In this document: in pieces, positions 1 through 7,649 of the stretch | How the letters are laid out: every line of letters begins with the position of its first letter | How positions within the stretch are numbered: the first letter of the stretch is position 1 | Source of the DNA: Parashewanella sp049608225 | GTDB lineage: Bacteria; Pseudomonadota; Gammaproteobacteria; Enterobacterales; Shewanellaceae | Assembly (NCBI GenBank): GCA_049608225.1 | Contig: JBMYXI010000050.1 | Location: 1-23,934 of the forward strand | Direction: 5' to 3' | DNA: 23,934 nucleotides | The notes under the pieces: model-generated | Databases searched by the model: none | What the model was told of the DNA's origin: nothing | The model's input: the letters and a program-made list of their open reading frames with translations, nothing else | Made by a program: the position numbers and the translations under genes

Positions 1-26
1 AATATCGACATTTAGCAATACATCTG

Positions 27-54
27 AAAAGCCGCTCTTTGAGCGGCTTTTTTG
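27..54. terminator. Rho-independent terminator, bidirectional
   Basis: An 11-bp perfect stem (AAAAGCCGCTC / GAGCGGCTTTT) with a TTT loop is followed by a T tract on the + strand and by the complement of an A tract on the - strand. It can end a rightward transcript entering from outside the window, and also the leftward gene that stops at position 114. Confidence 0.85.
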
Positions 55-113
55 TATCTTCTCTTTAATAAAGAGAGTGCGGTCAACGATAAGATGCGGA
101 GCTGGTTCATATT

Positions 114-1625
114 TTAATCTTGTTGCAGATCATGTTTAACTGGAGAAATAGATGTAGATACATCACCGCTTTCTCCTTCTGTTGGATTAACCAATAGCCA
201 ATCATCATCTACAGCTTTACAGTTTGTGAGCTCATTTATTTTTTGTTGTTCTTTTCGTTTTATTGCTTCTTGTGCCTTTATTGCTTCTTGTGCCTTTATT
301 GCTTCTTGTGCCTTTATTGCTTCTTCCTTTTCTCGTTTTGCGGTTTCCTTTTCCAGCTCCGCATAGCCCATAAATTCTTTTGGGAGCTCAATTGAATCAA
401 GCCAATTACTTAACAATTGAATATCTGGTTTTGAAATTTGATTTATAACATGTTGAAAATCAGCTAGTGTTTGTGGCCAATGACGACGGTGACAATGAGC
501 TAGATACATAAGCAATTCAGCAATGATGTATGTGACTACCCTTGCGCAAGTGCTGCCATCATTTTTAGGTTGAAATCCAGTTTTGATAGTTGCAATATTA
601 GGATATCCTTTTCTTTTCGGTTCAATTAAAAAGTAACCTTCATTAGTTAACACGCCTAATATCGTGTGACCGGCTGTGTTTGCTTCTTCATGGGATTCTG
701 GGTATGTAACCATAGGTACAAAGCGTATTAGAGAATAGGGCTTGTCTAAGTCTGACTTATCATCCGTTATCTGTGTGGTAACTTTATTTCTAGATATAGG
801 TAATAAGGTTGTTTGTTGCTGTTCAAGTACATTGTCAATTTCATTTACGCTTGTTCTTGTTAGTTCTTGACAAGAAAAACCAATCAACTTCCCACGTGGT
901 AATCCCTGATGTATCTTACTTATCACCTCCGCGATTACGTCAGCAATTTGTAACTCTTGAAGAGGGGGGATATTGGCGTTTACCATTACTTTTTTTTGTA
1001 TTTTATTCTGAATTGTTCCTGCAAATTGTTTTATTTTACAAGCTCTTTTACCTCCTGCCGCTGCTATATCGTCAGCTGAGATGTCATCATACTCTTCTTC
1101 AGAGTTATCTGTAGCCGATGCTTGATGCTCTAATGCAATACGGTCTGGTGATTGTTCTGGCTCTAGCCCTCTAGCAGGAGACGATTTGACTGGTAATTTC
1201 TGTTTAAGTGCTGCTGTTAGAGCCTGATCCGTTGCGGGTGTCAATGCTTCTAATTTAATGCTTGGGCCTTTGGGGGCAAGAAAAGCGACAAACTGAGGCG
1301 GCGCTTGTTTTTCTGTAACCTCCCAATTTGCAGATTGTAGCATTGCTTTGTATGCATTTTGAACGCAAGGTAAAGTTTCGAATATTAACTGGTCTGATTG
1401 ATTCTTTTTTATTGGAGGCCAAATAGATGTGACATCTTCTATATTACCATCAGATGTTACCGTGTAAGTAAATAAGCTTTTTTGGTTATGATATTGGTAG
1501 ATTGCACAAACCTTTTCGCTGTTTTCTTTGCACGTTGAATTATTCTGGGCGTTTGCAGGATGCAAAGATTCAATGCCGTATATTGCAGCCTGAGTTGGCG
1601 AATAAATGAGTTTTGGAAAAGCCAT
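114..1625 (-). CDS. Orphan protein with candidate clan CE (YopJ/Ulp1-like) His-Glu-Gln-Cys core; possible effector
   Basis: I do not recognise a named family. The protein is about 503 aa from the ATG at 1625; a TTG at 1640 would add five residues, and neither start has a clear Shine-Dalgarno (SD). There is no signal peptide or membrane segment. In the ATG numbering, the segment at about 318-375 has His320 (AGHT), Glu335 (FLIEP), Gln352 and Cys360 (DGSTCARVV), followed by a hydrophobic helix. That order and spacing resemble clan CE enzymes (C48 Ulp1/ChlaDub, C55 YopJ), where His, an acid, Gln and Cys form the active site. Residues about 424-461 form a charged helix containing an EAIKAQ hexapeptide repeat. 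The next leftward gene (1778-2797) keeps the same four residues with almost the same spacing. Protease, deubiquitinase or acetyltransferase activity is inference; the gene itself is well supported by its long open frame. Confidence 0.8.
   Translation of the reverse strand: MAFPKLIYSPTQAAIYGIESLHPANAQNNSTCKENSEKVCAIYQYHNQKSLFTYTVTSDGNIEDVTSIWPPIKKNQSDQLIFETLPCVQNAYKAMLQSANWEVTEKQAPPQFVAFLAPKGPSIKLEALTPATDQALTAALKQKLPVKSSPARGLEPEQSPDRIALEHQASATDNSEEEYDDISADDIAAAGGKRACKIKQFAGTIQNKIQKKVMVNANIPPLQELQIADVIAEVISKIHQGLPRGKLIGFSCQELTRTSVNEIDNVLEQQQTTLLPISRNKVTTQITDDKSDLDKPYSLIRFVPMVTYPESHEEANTAGHTILGVLTNEGYFLIEPKRKGYPNIATIKTGFQPKNDGSTCARVVTYIIAELLMYLAHCHRRHWPQTLADFQHVINQISKPDIQLLSNWLDSIELPKEFMGYAELEKETAKREKEEAIKAQEAIKAQEAIKAQEAIKRKEQQKINELTNCKAVDDDWLLVNPTEGESGDVSTSISPVKHDLQQD
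262..325. repeat. 18-bp in-frame tandem repeat, about 3.6 copies
   Basis: The unit ATTGCTTCTTGTGCCTTT is repeated three times without change, then partially, at 262-279, 280-297, 298-315 and 316-325. On the coding (-) strand it encodes EAIKAQ repeats in a predicted charged helix near the C-terminus of the 503-aa protein. Identical units suggest recent expansion by slippage, so copy number may vary between strains. Confidence 0.9.
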
Positions 1626-1727
1626 ATTAGCGAATGCCAAATAATTTGTGGTTTTTTACTAACATCATTACTTGTAACCTCGGTTTGTTAAGCTCTTCTA
1701 CTCGAGATAAGCATTAAACTATTCATG

Positions 1728-1773
1728 TGTCAGAAACTTTCAGGCCATATGATATCGCTGAATTTTTCTGACA
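1728..1773. other. Long imperfect stem-loop downstream of the 339-aa gene
   Basis: TGTCAGAAA (1728-1736) pairs with TTTCTGACA (1765-1773). After a 2-nt mismatch, TTCAG (1739-1743) pairs with CTGAA (1758-1762), leaving a 14-nt loop. It starts 5 bp after the stop of the leftward gene at 1778. No T tract follows in the leftward direction, so it is not a classical intrinsic terminator. It may stabilise the 3' end of the mRNA, be a factor-dependent terminator, or be a protein-binding site upstream of the 114-1625 gene. Confidence 0.55.
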
Positions 1774-1777
1774 ATAA

Positions 1778-2797
1778 TTAAACTTTGTTCAGTTGTACTT
1801 CACTATCAAATAGCGTGTTAAGCTGCTTTGCTGTTGGGATTGGCATACTATTGAGAAGTATTTTAAACTCACTGCGTTGCCTCGGATTGCTTTCAAGTGC
1901 GTTGGCAAGATATCGCGCTGTATATGCCGTTAATCGAGTGCAATCAACAGTATTTAGTGTGAACTGTCGACGGGTATAAAATGTTTTGAATGGAGCATAA
2001 GAGTGAAGCTGTTTTTGTTCGACAATATAAATGGCTGTGCGAGATATGAGTGCCAGTGTCGCATGGTGAGAATCGAAACTGCCTTTATCTGTAATACCTA
2101 GAGGTAAGAAAACAATTCTGTCGGACTCTACTTTTGCTAATTCTTGCTTTATTAGCTCCAGTGTGTCTGTTAATTGCTCTTGTGCTAATATCTTGCTCTT
2201 TCTGATTTCTACTGTTTCACATTTGCTAGGAAGTAGCTCTTGTTGCTGTTCTAGGTAGCTATCAACATCTGCCATGTTCGCTTGTCCACGCTCTCTATTG
2301 GCCCAATTTAAGACTGGGTTTACAACTTTCCTAGAAACTGCCCCTATGGCTTTAGAGACTAGCTTATCGGTTGGCATTATTGCTTGTCGCTCCATATCAT
2401 CAGGAATCAAACCTTCATCTTCAATGTCAAAAAAACTTTCTTCATCTTCTGGAATTAGGTTTTTATCCTGATTAAATCCATTTTGGCTAACTTTATTGGC
2501 TGTAACATCTTGATTAATAGCGTTAACCGCATTGCTTAGCCTAACTAAGAGATATTCATGTTGCTCTTTTTCACAAGGTTGTTCTAATGACGCTTGTTCA
2601 TGAAATTTAGCTATCCAGACACCTTCTTCTCTAGTGAATTCACACTTTACTTGATAAGACTGTTGAGTCTCTTCGTGAACCAGTACATAAACCTGTGGCG
2701 AAGATCTGCTTTGTTTAGTACTTGGAAAGTCAATACAGCTTAAATTACTGAACTCTTTGGTAGTTGGGTTCCATCCGATTGTATGATTAGCTGCCAT
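1778..2797 (-). CDS. Orphan protein, distant paralogue of the 503-aa neighbour, with the same His-Glu-Gln-Cys pattern
   Basis: This is a 339-aa soluble protein of no family I recognise. The ATG start at 2797 has no evident SD. Residues about 160-190 end in MADVDSYLEQQQ, which matches NEIDNVLEQQQ in the protein encoded at 114-1625. Downstream lie His245 (SHHATLAL), Glu260 (YIVEQ), Gln278 and Cys286 (VDCTRLT), then a helix ending YLANAL. The spacings are His to Glu 15, Glu to Gln 18 and Gln to Cys 8; in the neighbour they are 15, 17 and 8. An acidic stretch (about 115-135) separates this region from an N-terminal part. The shared arrangement supports paralogy and a clan CE-like fold, but overall identity is low and activity is unproven. 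About 150 bp separates the two genes, with the stem-loop at 1728-1773 between them. Confidence 0.8.
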   Translation of the reverse strand: MAANHTIGWNPTTKEFSNLSCIDFPSTKQSRSSPQVYVLVHEETQQSYQVKCEFTREEGVWIAKFHEQASLEQPCEKEQHEYLLVRLSNAVNAINQDVTANKVSQNGFNQDKNLIPEDEESFFDIEDEGLIPDDMERQAIMPTDKLVSKAIGAVSRKVVNPVLNWANRERGQANMADVDSYLEQQQELLPSKCETVEIRKSKILAQEQLTDTLELIKQELAKVESDRIVFLPLGITDKGSFDSHHATLALISRTAIYIVEQKQLHSYAPFKTFYTRRQFTLNTVDCTRLTAYTARYLANALESNPRQRSEFKILLNSMPIPTAKQLNTLFDSEVQLNKV

Positions 2798-2895
2798 ATC
2801 GCTACGTCTTTACTCATTAATAAAGAGAAGATAGTGCGCAATAAGCACTCAGGCAATGAAGATGAACAATATTTAAGGCATGCTTTATTAGAAGG

Positions 2896-3696
2896 TTAAG
2901 ATATAATAAAGTCCTTATTGAATAGTTTATTGATAGTAGCAGTGAATTTATTGTCTTGTTTTGGTGTCACAAGTTGCGCGAGCTCATTACCAATGGCGGT
3001 TAATCGATAATAGCGGATTAATAAATGGTGGCGTTTGGGTATGTAAACGTGCTGATCGCGAGCGAAGGTAACCTGTACTTCTTGACCTTTGGTCAATAAG
3101 CCTGTTTCTAATTCTTCTGGGTGGATGATGCCAGCATTAATCAAGGACAAAATGTTGGAATAAGGCAAGCCAAACTGAGATAAATCTAGCTGAATCTTTG
3201 GGGTCTTGCGAAAGTATAATGCTAAACCACCTGTTAAACGATAACCGTTAATTAATTTAAGGCGAGTTTCGTTATTGGTGGTACAGGCGAGGGATAAAGC
3301 TTTTTCTAATACTTGCGCTTCACGTTGTGTCAGTTGCTTTAACGTGGTTAAGGTGTGAATGCTAAAATTACCAGGATTGACCACTTCTTTTGCTAAAATG
3401 CGCGCCCATAATTCTTGCATTTTCGGGCTATGTATTTGCTCAGCCATTTGAAAAAAGTTATGCAGCCAGTCTGGGTCGAGATCGATACCCGTGACCTCGG
3501 CATCTGTAATTTCCAATGCTTTTTTATATATGCGTTCTAAATTATTCTGATAGTTAGCCAGTTGTTTACGTGCACGATGTTCACCGCGAACCGCAGCGGA
3601 AACGTCTGAAGGTTTGTATCCCTCTTCTGATGCAAGCCCTAACTGTTTGCCTAAGTAAAGCACTTTCCTTTGGGCAGAAACGCGAGTGTTATCCAT
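2896..3696 (-). CDS. TIGR03899 family protein (function unknown)
   Basis: This 266-aa cytoplasmic protein resembles the TIGR03899/DUF2806-type proteins of Shewanella, Vibrio and relatives. I recognise it from its Arg/Lys-rich N-terminus and the central segment HSPKMQELWARILAKEV (about 112-128), which is typical of this group. There is no signal peptide or membrane segment. The ATG at 3696 is preceded by a good SD (AGGGAGATGAC in the leftward direction). The family has no established function. It lies 62 bp downstream of the S46 peptidase gene with a strong terminator between them, so it depends on read-through or on a promoter inside the peptidase gene. Confidence 0.8.
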   Translation of the reverse strand: MDNTRVSAQRKVLYLGKQLGLASEEGYKPSDVSAAVRGEHRARKQLANYQNNLERIYKKALEITDAEVTGIDLDPDWLHNFFQMAEQIHSPKMQELWARILAKEVVNPGNFSIHTLTTLKQLTQREAQVLEKALSLACTTNNETRLKLINGYRLTGGLALYFRKTPKIQLDLSQFGLPYSNILSLINAGIIHPEELETGLLTKGQEVQVTFARDQHVYIPKRHHLLIRYYRLTAIGNELAQLVTPKQDNKFTATINKLFNKDFIIS

Positions 3697-3720
3697 GTCA
3701 TCTCCCTGATATCAATCAAT

Positions 3721-3748
3721 AAAAATGGCAGCTTAAGCTGCCATTTTT
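3721..3748. terminator. Rho-independent terminator after the S46 peptidase gene
   Basis: A perfect 12-bp stem, AAAAATGGCAGC / GCTGCCATTTTT, encloses a TTAA loop. Leftward transcripts of the peptidase gene (stop at 3759) run directly into it, and the run of five T on the other arm makes it symmetrical. It is only 24 bp upstream of the next leftward start codon at 3696. Confidence 0.8.
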
Positions 3749-3758
3749 AAACAACGAA

Positions 3759-5951
3759 TTAATGAGTTAACGTTAATTCGTTGAGTAAGTTATCTGCATG
3801 ATCCACTTTATCCATCATCCACAAGATATAGCGAAAATCAACGTGGATAGCACGGGTAATTTTGGTGTTAAAGAACCAATCTTTAGTGATGGCTTCGTAG
3901 GTTGAGTCAAAGTTTAATCCAACTAACTCGCCTTTAGCGTTAAAGACAGGTGAACCTGAATTGCCGCCAGTGGTATCGACGCTTGATAAGAAGTTTACTG
4001 GAACCGAGTTAAATTGCTCAGGCTTGGCTTCGCAAGAGAACAGGCGACACAAGAAACCACGGGTATCAGGATAAACTGAATTCACTTCATGTTTGCCGTA
4101 ATCTTTGCTATCAATGGCTGCGATTAGCTTTTTCGGCGCATTGAAGGGCGCTTCATTGCGATTCTTTGCTTTAATGCCTTCAAGACGAGTAAATGGCTGT
4201 TTATACATACCATCTTGTGCCTGATAACCATCAACCATACCGTAAGTTACACGAAGTGTACCGTTAGCATCAGGATAAACCGGTAAGCCCAACTCTTTGT
4301 TATAGGCTATAATAGCAGCCATGTATTCAGGGCGTGCAACCGATAGCTTACCAGCTAACGTCTTGGCAGCCTTTTCTTTTTGCATGTTGATATCGTATAA
4401 CGCCACAGCTAATTGAATGAAAGGATCATCACTGGCTTTAAAGTCGGCAACACTGGCTTTCATCCATTTTAAACGCTGATCATTGTTTGCTAAACCTGTG
4501 GTTTGATACATCTTGTTCACGCGTTGGCTTAATGGCTGGTTTACCGAGGTAGCAATCCATTTATCTAAGGCTTCAACACGTTGACTTTGGTTGGTGTAGG
4601 CTTGTAAGTCTTGCATCCAAAGACGTTGATCAACACTGGCGTTAAAGCGAGTATCTAAACGTTTCATGCGACCAGCAAACAACTTCATATCACGCTGTTG
4701 ATAACCTTGTTCACGTTTGGCATCTGGTTTTTGTTTCTCTTGTGCTAAACGATATAAACGCTTGGCGGCACCTAATAGCGCACTTGATTGCGCATTATCG
4801 AAATAGAAGTCTTGTTGATATTCAGTTTGCTGAGTTTTCAACAAAGACTCTAATTGTCCAACCACCGCCATTTTGTCTGCTTGGTTTGCTTTTAACCAGC
4901 TATTGAATGCATTTTCTTTGCTTTGCTTCATTCCAACAATGTCAGTGGCTCTAAAGCCATCAAGCAAGCCATTGAGCTTTTTCATGCGATTTTCAGTAGA
5001 AGCAAGCGTGCTGGCGTACTGAATTTTAATGGCTTTGTCTGCCGCGCCCATTTCTTTAATGGTATTAATGCGTGCTTGATAGCGTTTCGCCATTGCAGGG
5101 TATTGCCAATCATTGGCAAACTTAAGTTCGCTGGTTAAACGGTAGCGACTTGTGCGTCCTGGATAGCCAGCTGCAAATACGCCGTCACCCGCTTTCACGC
5201 CGCTAGCGTTAATGGTTAAAAAGCCTTTTGGTGCATATGGCACATTGTCTTTGCTGAAACCGGCAGGCTTACCATCTTTGCCTACATATGCACGTAAGAA
5301 GGTGAAGTCAGCGCTGTGACGTGGGTATTCATAATTATCAATATCACCACCATAAGCGGCGGCACTTTCAGGTGGCGCATACACAAGGCGCACATCACGA
5401 ATGATCAATTGCTTAATTAAATAATATTCCAAACCATTGTGGAAACTGCGTACAGAGCAGCGATAATTATCGTCAGACTCACACTCTTTGATGATGTCCT
5501 TGCGGCGTTGCTGAATTTCTTCAAAACGTTGTAGTGGCTCAGAAACAAGGTCTGCAGTGACTTTTTCTGTAACGTCAGTGACTGCCTCAGTGACGTATAA
5601 TCGTTCATTAGAACCAGCAGGTAACTCTTTTGTTAGGCTTTTAGCTAAAAAGCCGTCAGCTAAGTAATTATGTTGTTTATTACTGTTGTGTTGAATGGCA
5701 CTATAGGCACAATGATGGTTGGTCACCACCAAACCTTTAGGTGAGACAAAACTGGCGGTACAATATCCTAAGCTGACCACAGCGTTCATGGGGAATTGAG
5801 TCAAATCAGCCAGTTGTTTAGCTGGAATGTCAATACCGCGAGCGGTTAGTTTATCAGCGATAGATGGAAGTTGGTATGGCTGCCATTGGCCTTCGTCTGC
5901 GGTTGCAATACCGGATGTCAGAGCCAAAGCTGCGATCAATGCCTTACGCAT
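3759..5951 (-). CDS. S46 family dipeptidyl peptidase (DPP7/DPP11-like), secreted
   Basis: This 730-aa serine exopeptidase removes dipeptides from the N-terminus of oligopeptides in the periplasm or at the outer membrane, as family S46 enzymes do. The signal peptide is residues 1-18 with cleavage after ATA. The catalytic His lies in TNHHC (79-80), the Asp is probably in the DNYEYPRHSADF region, and the nucleophile is Ser665 in TTGGNSGSPVF. Between them is the large helical insertion typical of S46. Length matches the family (about 700-730). The residue after NFD (Ser683) falls where DPP11 enzymes carry an Arg that selects acidic P1 residues, so a DPP7-like or other preference is more likely; that alignment is from memory. 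The ATG at 5951 has an AAGGAAC SD. It is divergent from dnaB and followed by a strong terminator. Confidence 0.93.
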   Translation of the reverse strand: MRKALIAALALTSGIATADEGQWQPYQLPSIADKLTARGIDIPAKQLADLTQFPMNAVVSLGYCTASFVSPKGLVVTNHHCAYSAIQHNSNKQHNYLADGFLAKSLTKELPAGSNERLYVTEAVTDVTEKVTADLVSEPLQRFEEIQQRRKDIIKECESDDNYRCSVRSFHNGLEYYLIKQLIIRDVRLVYAPPESAAAYGGDIDNYEYPRHSADFTFLRAYVGKDGKPAGFSKDNVPYAPKGFLTINASGVKAGDGVFAAGYPGRTSRYRLTSELKFANDWQYPAMAKRYQARINTIKEMGAADKAIKIQYASTLASTENRMKKLNGLLDGFRATDIVGMKQSKENAFNSWLKANQADKMAVVGQLESLLKTQQTEYQQDFYFDNAQSSALLGAAKRLYRLAQEKQKPDAKREQGYQQRDMKLFAGRMKRLDTRFNASVDQRLWMQDLQAYTNQSQRVEALDKWIATSVNQPLSQRVNKMYQTTGLANNDQRLKWMKASVADFKASDDPFIQLAVALYDINMQKEKAAKTLAGKLSVARPEYMAAIIAYNKELGLPVYPDANGTLRVTYGMVDGYQAQDGMYKQPFTRLEGIKAKNRNEAPFNAPKKLIAAIDSKDYGKHEVNSVYPDTRGFLCRLFSCEAKPEQFNSVPVNFLSSVDTTGGNSGSPVFNAKGELVGLNFDSTYEAITKDWFFNTKITRAIHVDFRYILWMMDKVDHADNLLNELTLTH

Positions 5952-6044
5952 AGTAGTTCCTTGATGTTTGAATATGCATTGCGAAATTGGGTTAGGTTAA
6001 CGTACCTAATCATAAGTTTGTTTAATAATTTTTACGATCAAATT

Positions 6045-6130
6045 TAGTGTTATACAAGGCGCAGCATTGGGCACATAGCTCAAGCTATGTAACCTAAGTT
6101 GCAACGATGTAGAATGCTGAAGTTGGGCGT
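6045..6130. repeat. Compound palindromic intergenic element
   Basis: A perfect hairpin ACATAGCT-CA-AGCTATGT (6073-6090) sits inside a second inverted repeat, CAGCATT (6062-6068) and AATGCTG (6113-6119). The whole could fold into a branched structure. Its form recalls short dispersed palindromic elements in intergenic DNA of Shewanella and relatives. No second copy was found in this window, so calling it repetitive is inference. It lies between the divergent S46 peptidase and dnaB genes. Confidence 0.5.
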
Positions 6131-6205
6131 TAAAAAATTTAAGATAATTTATGTTTGGGTACTTATACCATATTTTTAATACAGCGTCTTAAAACAGGAG
6201 CGCGA

Positions 6206-7612
6206 ATGTCACAACAGGGGACGGCAAAGCCAAAATTCAAAGCTAAAGATGCTCAGCTTGAAGGGGTAAAAATGCCCCCGCATTCTATTGAAGCGGAGCA
6301 ATCGGTGCTAGGTGGATTAATGCTGGATGCCGAAGCATGGGATAAAGTCGCTGAAGCTGTGGTGCGCGATGATTTTTATTCACGTTCACACCGTTTGATC
6401 TTTGATGCCATGTCAAAACTGGTGGAAAGCGGTCAGCCATTAGATTTAGTGACCGTCACTGAGCAATTAGAGTTAATGAATCAGCTCGATGAAGCGGGTG
6501 GCTTTGCTTATATCAGTGAAATCACCAAGAATACCCCAAGTGCAGGTAACATTTTATCTTACGCTGAAATTGTGCGCGAACGTGCGGTTGTGCGGGAAAT
6601 GATCCGTGTTGCCCATGATATTGCTGATGCAGGTTACAATACAGAAGGGCGTTCATCTGGTGAGTTGTTGGATTTAGCAGAATCGAAAGTATTTAAAATT
6701 GCAGAGCAGCGAGCCGATGCCAATGAAGGCCCTGAAGGCATAAAAAGTATTTTAGAAAAAACCGTCGATAAAATCGAAGAACTCTATAATAACCCGCATA
6801 ACGGCGTGACTGGTGTATCCAGCGGCTTTGGTGATTTAGACAATATGACAGCTGGATTCCAAAGTGGTGACTTAGTGATTGTGGCTGCGCGTCCATCAAT
6901 GGGTAAAACAACCTTTGCGATGAACCTGTGTGAACAAGCGGCGTTGCATGAAGAAAAGCCAGTATTGATCTTCAGTTTAGAGATGCCGTCTGAACAAATT
7001 ATGATGCGTATGCTCGCATCTCTTGGCCGTGTTGACCAAACCAAAATTCGTACGGGGCGACTTGATGACGATGATTGGGCGCGAGTGTCGTCGACCATGG
7101 GCATTATGCTTGAACAAGGCAAGATGTATATTGATGATTCATCAGGCTTAACACCAACGGAAGTACGTAGCCGAGCGCGTCGGATCGCCCGCGAATACGG
7201 TGGTTTATCAATGATCATGATCGATTACTTGCAGCTAATGCAAGTGCCTGCGTTGTCGGATAATCGTACTTTGGAAATTGCTGAGATTTCTCGTTCATTA
7301 AAAGCATTGGCAAAAGAATTAGAAATTCCTGTTATTGCGTTATCACAGCTAAACCGTTCCTTGGAGCAACGCGCAGATAAACGCCCAGTAAACTCCGATT
7401 TGCGTGAATCAGGCTCTATTGAGCAGGATGCTGATTTGATCATGTTCATTTATCGTGACGAAGTGTATAACGATACCTCCGAAGATAAAGGCACGGCAGA
7501 AATCATTATCGGTAAGCAACGTAACGGCCCTATTGGTCGAGTTAGACTGACTTTCCAAGGTCAATTTTCTCGTTTTGATAATTTTGCTGGCCCACAATTT
7601 GAAGAAGATTGA
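6206..7612 (+). CDS. dnaB: Replicative DNA helicase DnaB
   Basis: DnaB is the hexameric 5'-3' helicase that unwinds DNA at the replication fork and recruits primase DnaG. The protein is 468 aa, as usual for the family. The N-terminal DnaG-interacting domain (from PPHSIEAEQSVLGG) is followed by a RecA-like ATPase domain with Walker A ARPSMGKTT (about 228-236, Lys234), the Walker B-type segment MIMIDYLQLM and the Arg-rich DnaB motif near QLNRSLEQRADKRP. I chose ATG 6206 because AGGAG (6196-6200) lies 5 bp upstream; the frame stays open to a TTG at 6155, but that extension is not homologous to DnaB. alr follows after 37 bp, the usual dnaB-alr pair. The rpsF-priB-rpsR genes that often precede dnaB in gammaproteobacteria are about 15 kb away here. 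Confidence 0.98.
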   Translation: MSQQGTAKPKFKAKDAQLEGVKMPPHSIEAEQSVLGGLMLDAEAWDKVAEAVVRDDFYSRSHRLIFDAMSKLVESGQPLDLVTVTEQLELMNQLDEAGGFAYISEITKNTPSAGNILSYAEIVRERAVVREMIRVAHDIADAGYNTEGRSSGELLDLAESKVFKIAEQRADANEGPEGIKSILEKTVDKIEELYNNPHNGVTGVSSGFGDLDNMTAGFQSGDLVIVAARPSMGKTTFAMNLCEQAALHEEKPVLIFSLEMPSEQIMMRMLASLGRVDQTKIRTGRLDDDDWARVSSTMGIMLEQGKMYIDDSSGLTPTEVRSRARRIAREYGGLSMIMIDYLQLMQVPALSDNRTLEIAEISRSLKALAKELEIPVIALSQLNRSLEQRADKRPVNSDLRESGSIEQDADLIMFIYRDEVYNDTSEDKGTAEIIIGKQRNGPIGRVRLTFQGQFSRFDNFAGPQFEED

Positions 7613-7649
7613 TCAACAACTTAAGCCAAAGCTAAAACAGGATTGTTTT

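Noticed and set aside
262..325. Short tandem repeats considered as a CRISPR array
   Set aside because: Units are 18 bp, directly adjacent without spacers, and in frame within a coding sequence.
809..1114. 101-aa open frame on the + strand opposite the large orphan gene
   Set aside because: It is hydrophobic, low-complexity antisense sequence without an SD, and the - strand frame is far longer.
6784..7218. 144-aa open frame on the - strand inside dnaB
   Set aside because: It is a shadow of dnaB; the opposite frame shows clear DnaB motifs and this one shows none.
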